Assembly (NCBI GenBank): GCA_003562605.1
Contig: PWUG01000224.1
Location: 1-7,533, forward strand
Source: Syntrophomonadaceae bacterium
GTDB lineage: Bacteria > Bacillota_D > Dethiobacteria > DTU022
DNA: 7,533 bases
Direction: 5' to 3'
Position numbers and translations under genes: made by a program. Shown here piece after piece: positions 5,809 through 7,533 of the stretch (positions within the stretch are counted from its first letter, which is position 1; each line of letters begins with the position of its first letter). A model generated the notes under the pieces. The model made no database searches. It was not told where the DNA came from and worked only from the letters and a program-made list of their open reading frames with translations.

Positions 5809-5869
5809 AAAAAGCGCCAGGGGGAAAGCATAATTCGACACGCAATGCAGCACAGGTGCTATCCCCTGG
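5809..5869 (-). terminator. Terminator- or attenuator-like hairpin between ligase and MoaD-like genes
   Basis: Read on the minus strand, CCAGGGG (5869-5863) pairs with CCCCTGG (5823-5817), seven base pairs of mostly G-C, extended after a small internal loop by AGCA (5861-5858 region) with TGCT (5830-5827). Three bases after the stem comes a run of five T (5813-5809). The 5' arm overlaps the ligase stop codon, and the loop contains a competing dyad AGCAC-CT-GTGCT (5860-5849) that uses the same AGCA bases. The loop is long for a classical terminator. Partial termination lowering MoaD-like expression relative to the ligase is the simplest reading. Confidence 0.5.
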
Positions 5870-7532
5870 ACAACTTTTCTATTTCTTCCTCGCGCAGCTG
5901 CTTTTTAAAAATTTTTTCGGTTACTGTGTAGGGTAGGTTGTCCCGAAACTCAACCTGGCGGGGGACTGCATAGGATGTGCATTTGTCCCGGCAGAATTCA
6001 ATGATTTCTTCGGCGGTAACTTTCTCACGGAATTCTTCCTTGAGAACGATAAAGGCCTTAATTCTCTCACTGCCTTCCCTTTCGGGGTCTGGAACGCCGA
6101 TTGCCGCCGCCATCGCAACAGCAGGATGCTGGTGCAGGATATCGTCGATCGTACTGGTATAAACTTTGTAGCCGGAAATGTTGGCCATATCCTTGATCCG
6201 GTCGACAATGTAAAAGTAACCGTCTTCGTCCATGCGGGCAATATCACCGGTTGGGAGCCACCCGTCGACCAGCCCTGCTCCTTCATCAGGCCAGTAACCT
6301 TTCATCACCTGCGGTCCTTTAATATATAAGTGGCCTGGCTCCCCGGGGGGACTCTCCATACCACTTTCTTCGTCAACCAGCTTGACGTCGGTATCCGGTA
6401 TCGGCAAGCCGATGCTGTATTTCTGCTTGGCAACGAAACCCATAATCTTGGAAAAACCTGTCAGATCGATGTGTGTCAGTGGACTGGTTTCTGTGAGGCC
6501 GTAACCTTCAGAAATCGGCATTTTTATTTTCTCCGAGATACTATCCCTAACGTCCTTCGGTAAATATGAGGCCCCGGAAATAATCTGGACCGGCAAGCGT
6601 GGCAGATCTTTTTCCCGCAGTTTCATCAATTGGGTCGGAACGAGGGCTGTCATAAAGGGGCGGTTCTCGATCAACATCCTGGCAATGTAGTCAATTTCGC
6701 GCGGGTCCTGGACTAAAATCAGCCGCAATCCCCAGTAAATACCGAAGAGGGCGGCGGAATCGCCGTAAGAGTGAAACAGGGGCACACCAATTAAAATTGA
6801 TGCTTTGCCGCGTATTGATTTTTCGAGTTTGGCCAGAGCCCAGGGCATGGCTTGTAGAACATTGGCATAGCGGTTAAAGTGGGTCAGCATAACCCCTTTT
6901 GGCACGCCGGTTGCGCCGCCGGTAAAGGCCAGGTAGGCAAGGTCTTCCCGCGGATTAATTTCGACCGACGGAGGCTTTGGTTCATGGGTATCAATCAACG
7001 CCTTGAAACGGTGGGTGCCCTCCGGAGCCGGTTGCTCCTCCTGTTCAGCCGGTGTGTAGTCTGCAAGGGATGTTATAATGATCTGCTTCAGATTCGTTTT
7101 TTCTTTAACGCTGCGGAGCCTGTCAAGCTGTTCTTCAAGGCAGATAACCGTTTTCGCTCCCGATTCGCCTATTTCGTATTCCAACTCTTGCTCTTTATGT
7201 AGTATGCTGCAGGGAACATGAACGGCGCCTGTTTTGAGAATAGCGTAGTTGGCGATAATATACTGAGGGCAGGTCGGCAGGATTGTGGCTACCTTATCAC
7301 CCTTTTTTACGCCAAAGTCGGCCAGCGCACAAGCCAGGCTGTCGGCAAACTGCTTCAACTCACTATAGCTTATGCGTATTCCGAAATAATCGATGGCAGT
7401 AGAACGCGGATGTTTTTCCGCCGAATGATCGAGCATCGAAAATAGCGGAAGTTCCGGATAAGGTTCCAGGCTTTGTTCCAATTTAAAGGGGCCAATCTTA
7501 TAGCTTTTCAACCAGGGCCTTTTCTCTTCCAT
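5859..7532 (-). CDS. AMP-forming acyl-CoA ligase (fatty acid/carboxylate-CoA synthetase)
   Basis: This 557-residue enzyme of the ANL (AMP-binding) family should activate a carboxylic acid to an acyl-adenylate and then to acyl-CoA. Core motifs in order are the P-loop A3 FTGGATGVPKG (203-213; TGG for the usual TSG), A5 GYGLTETSP (343-351), A7 TGD (428-430), A8 hinge DRIKDMANISGYKVY (444-458), and A10 PYTVTEKIFKK with catalytic Lys K540. Residue 539 is Glu where most members have Gly (TGK). Length and start are family-like, but the ATG at 7530-7532 sits one base from the window edge, so no ribosome binding site can be seen and a longer start cannot be excluded. No signal peptide or membrane segment is seen, so it is probably cytoplasmic. 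The chain length or aromatic nature of the substrate is not readable. It is followed on the same strand by the MoaD-like gene. Confidence 0.9.
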   Translation of the reverse strand: MEEKRPWLKSYKIGPFKLEQSLEPYPELPLFSMLDHSAEKHPRSTAIDYFGIRISYSELKQFADSLACALADFGVKKGDKVATILPTCPQYIIANYAILKTGAVHVPCSILHKEQELEYEIGESGAKTVICLEEQLDRLRSVKEKTNLKQIIITSLADYTPAEQEEQPAPEGTHRFKALIDTHEPKPPSVEINPREDLAYLAFTGGATGVPKGVMLTHFNRYANVLQAMPWALAKLEKSIRGKASILIGVPLFHSYGDSAALFGIYWGLRLILVQDPREIDYIARMLIENRPFMTALVPTQLMKLREKDLPRLPVQIISGASYLPKDVRDSISEKIKMPISEGYGLTETSPLTHIDLTGFSKIMGFVAKQKYSIGLPIPDTDVKLVDEESGMESPPGEPGHLYIKGPQVMKGYWPDEGAGLVDGWLPTGDIARMDEDGYFYIVDRIKDMANISGYKVYTSTIDDILHQHPAVAMAAAIGVPDPEREGSERIKAFIVLKEEFREKVTAEEIIEFCRDKCTSYAVPRQVEFRDNLPYTVTEKIFKKQLREEEIEKLSRG

Positions 7533-7533
7533 G

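Overview
The window holds seven protein-coding genes and suggests an anaerobic, moderately low-GC Gram-positive bacterium of the Clostridia type (a Peptococcaceae or Syntrophomonas-like relative). This is inference. It rests on the strong purine-rich ribosome binding sites (AAAGGA, GGAGGT), two TTG starts, a DUF815 AAA+ ATPase of the Firmicutes kind, a Cys-tailed ArsR regulator, and an acyl-CoA ligase paired with a MoaD-like protein. No rRNA, tRNA, CRISPR array, insertion sequence or phage gene was seen.

Layout. (1) Bases 1-683: the 3' three quarters of a short-chain dehydrogenase/reductase, cut by the left edge. (2) 684-958: about 275 bases without a convincing gene, holding three perfect-arm inverted repeats. 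(3) 959-1588: a HAD-superfamily phosphatase. (4) 1696-3967: a compact operon with its own sigma-A-like promoter and a palindrome at the expected transcription start, encoding an ArsR-family repressor with a seven-Cys tail, an ABC ATPase and an ABC-2 permease; the last two overlap by ATGA. (5) 4047-5482: a promoter candidate and a 448-residue DUF815-type AAA+ ATPase. (6) On the minus strand, 7532 down to 5489: an AMP-forming acyl-CoA ligase followed by a MoaD/ThiS-like ubiquitin-fold protein ending in Gly-Gly. The MoaD-like gene converges on the ATPase gene with only six bases between stop codons.

How the genes may work together. The ArsR protein probably senses a metal or thiol-reactive signal and represses its own operon, which encodes a one-ATPase, one-permease exporter. 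The ligase and MoaD-like gene form a second unit. Between them lies a hairpin followed by five T on the coding strand, with an alternative smaller hairpin inside it, which looks like a partial terminator or attenuator that would set the ratio of the two products. MoaD-like proteins of this kind commonly accompany tungsten or molybdenum aldehyde:ferredoxin oxidoreductases, so a link between carboxylate activation and carboxylate/aldehyde redox chemistry is possible, but no oxidoreductase of that type is in view.

The points most worth a second look are the ArsR tail with its operator palindrome, the attenuator-like structure between ligase and MoaD-like genes, and the dyad-rich gap before the HAD gene. 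Nothing here is proof of an undescribed system.
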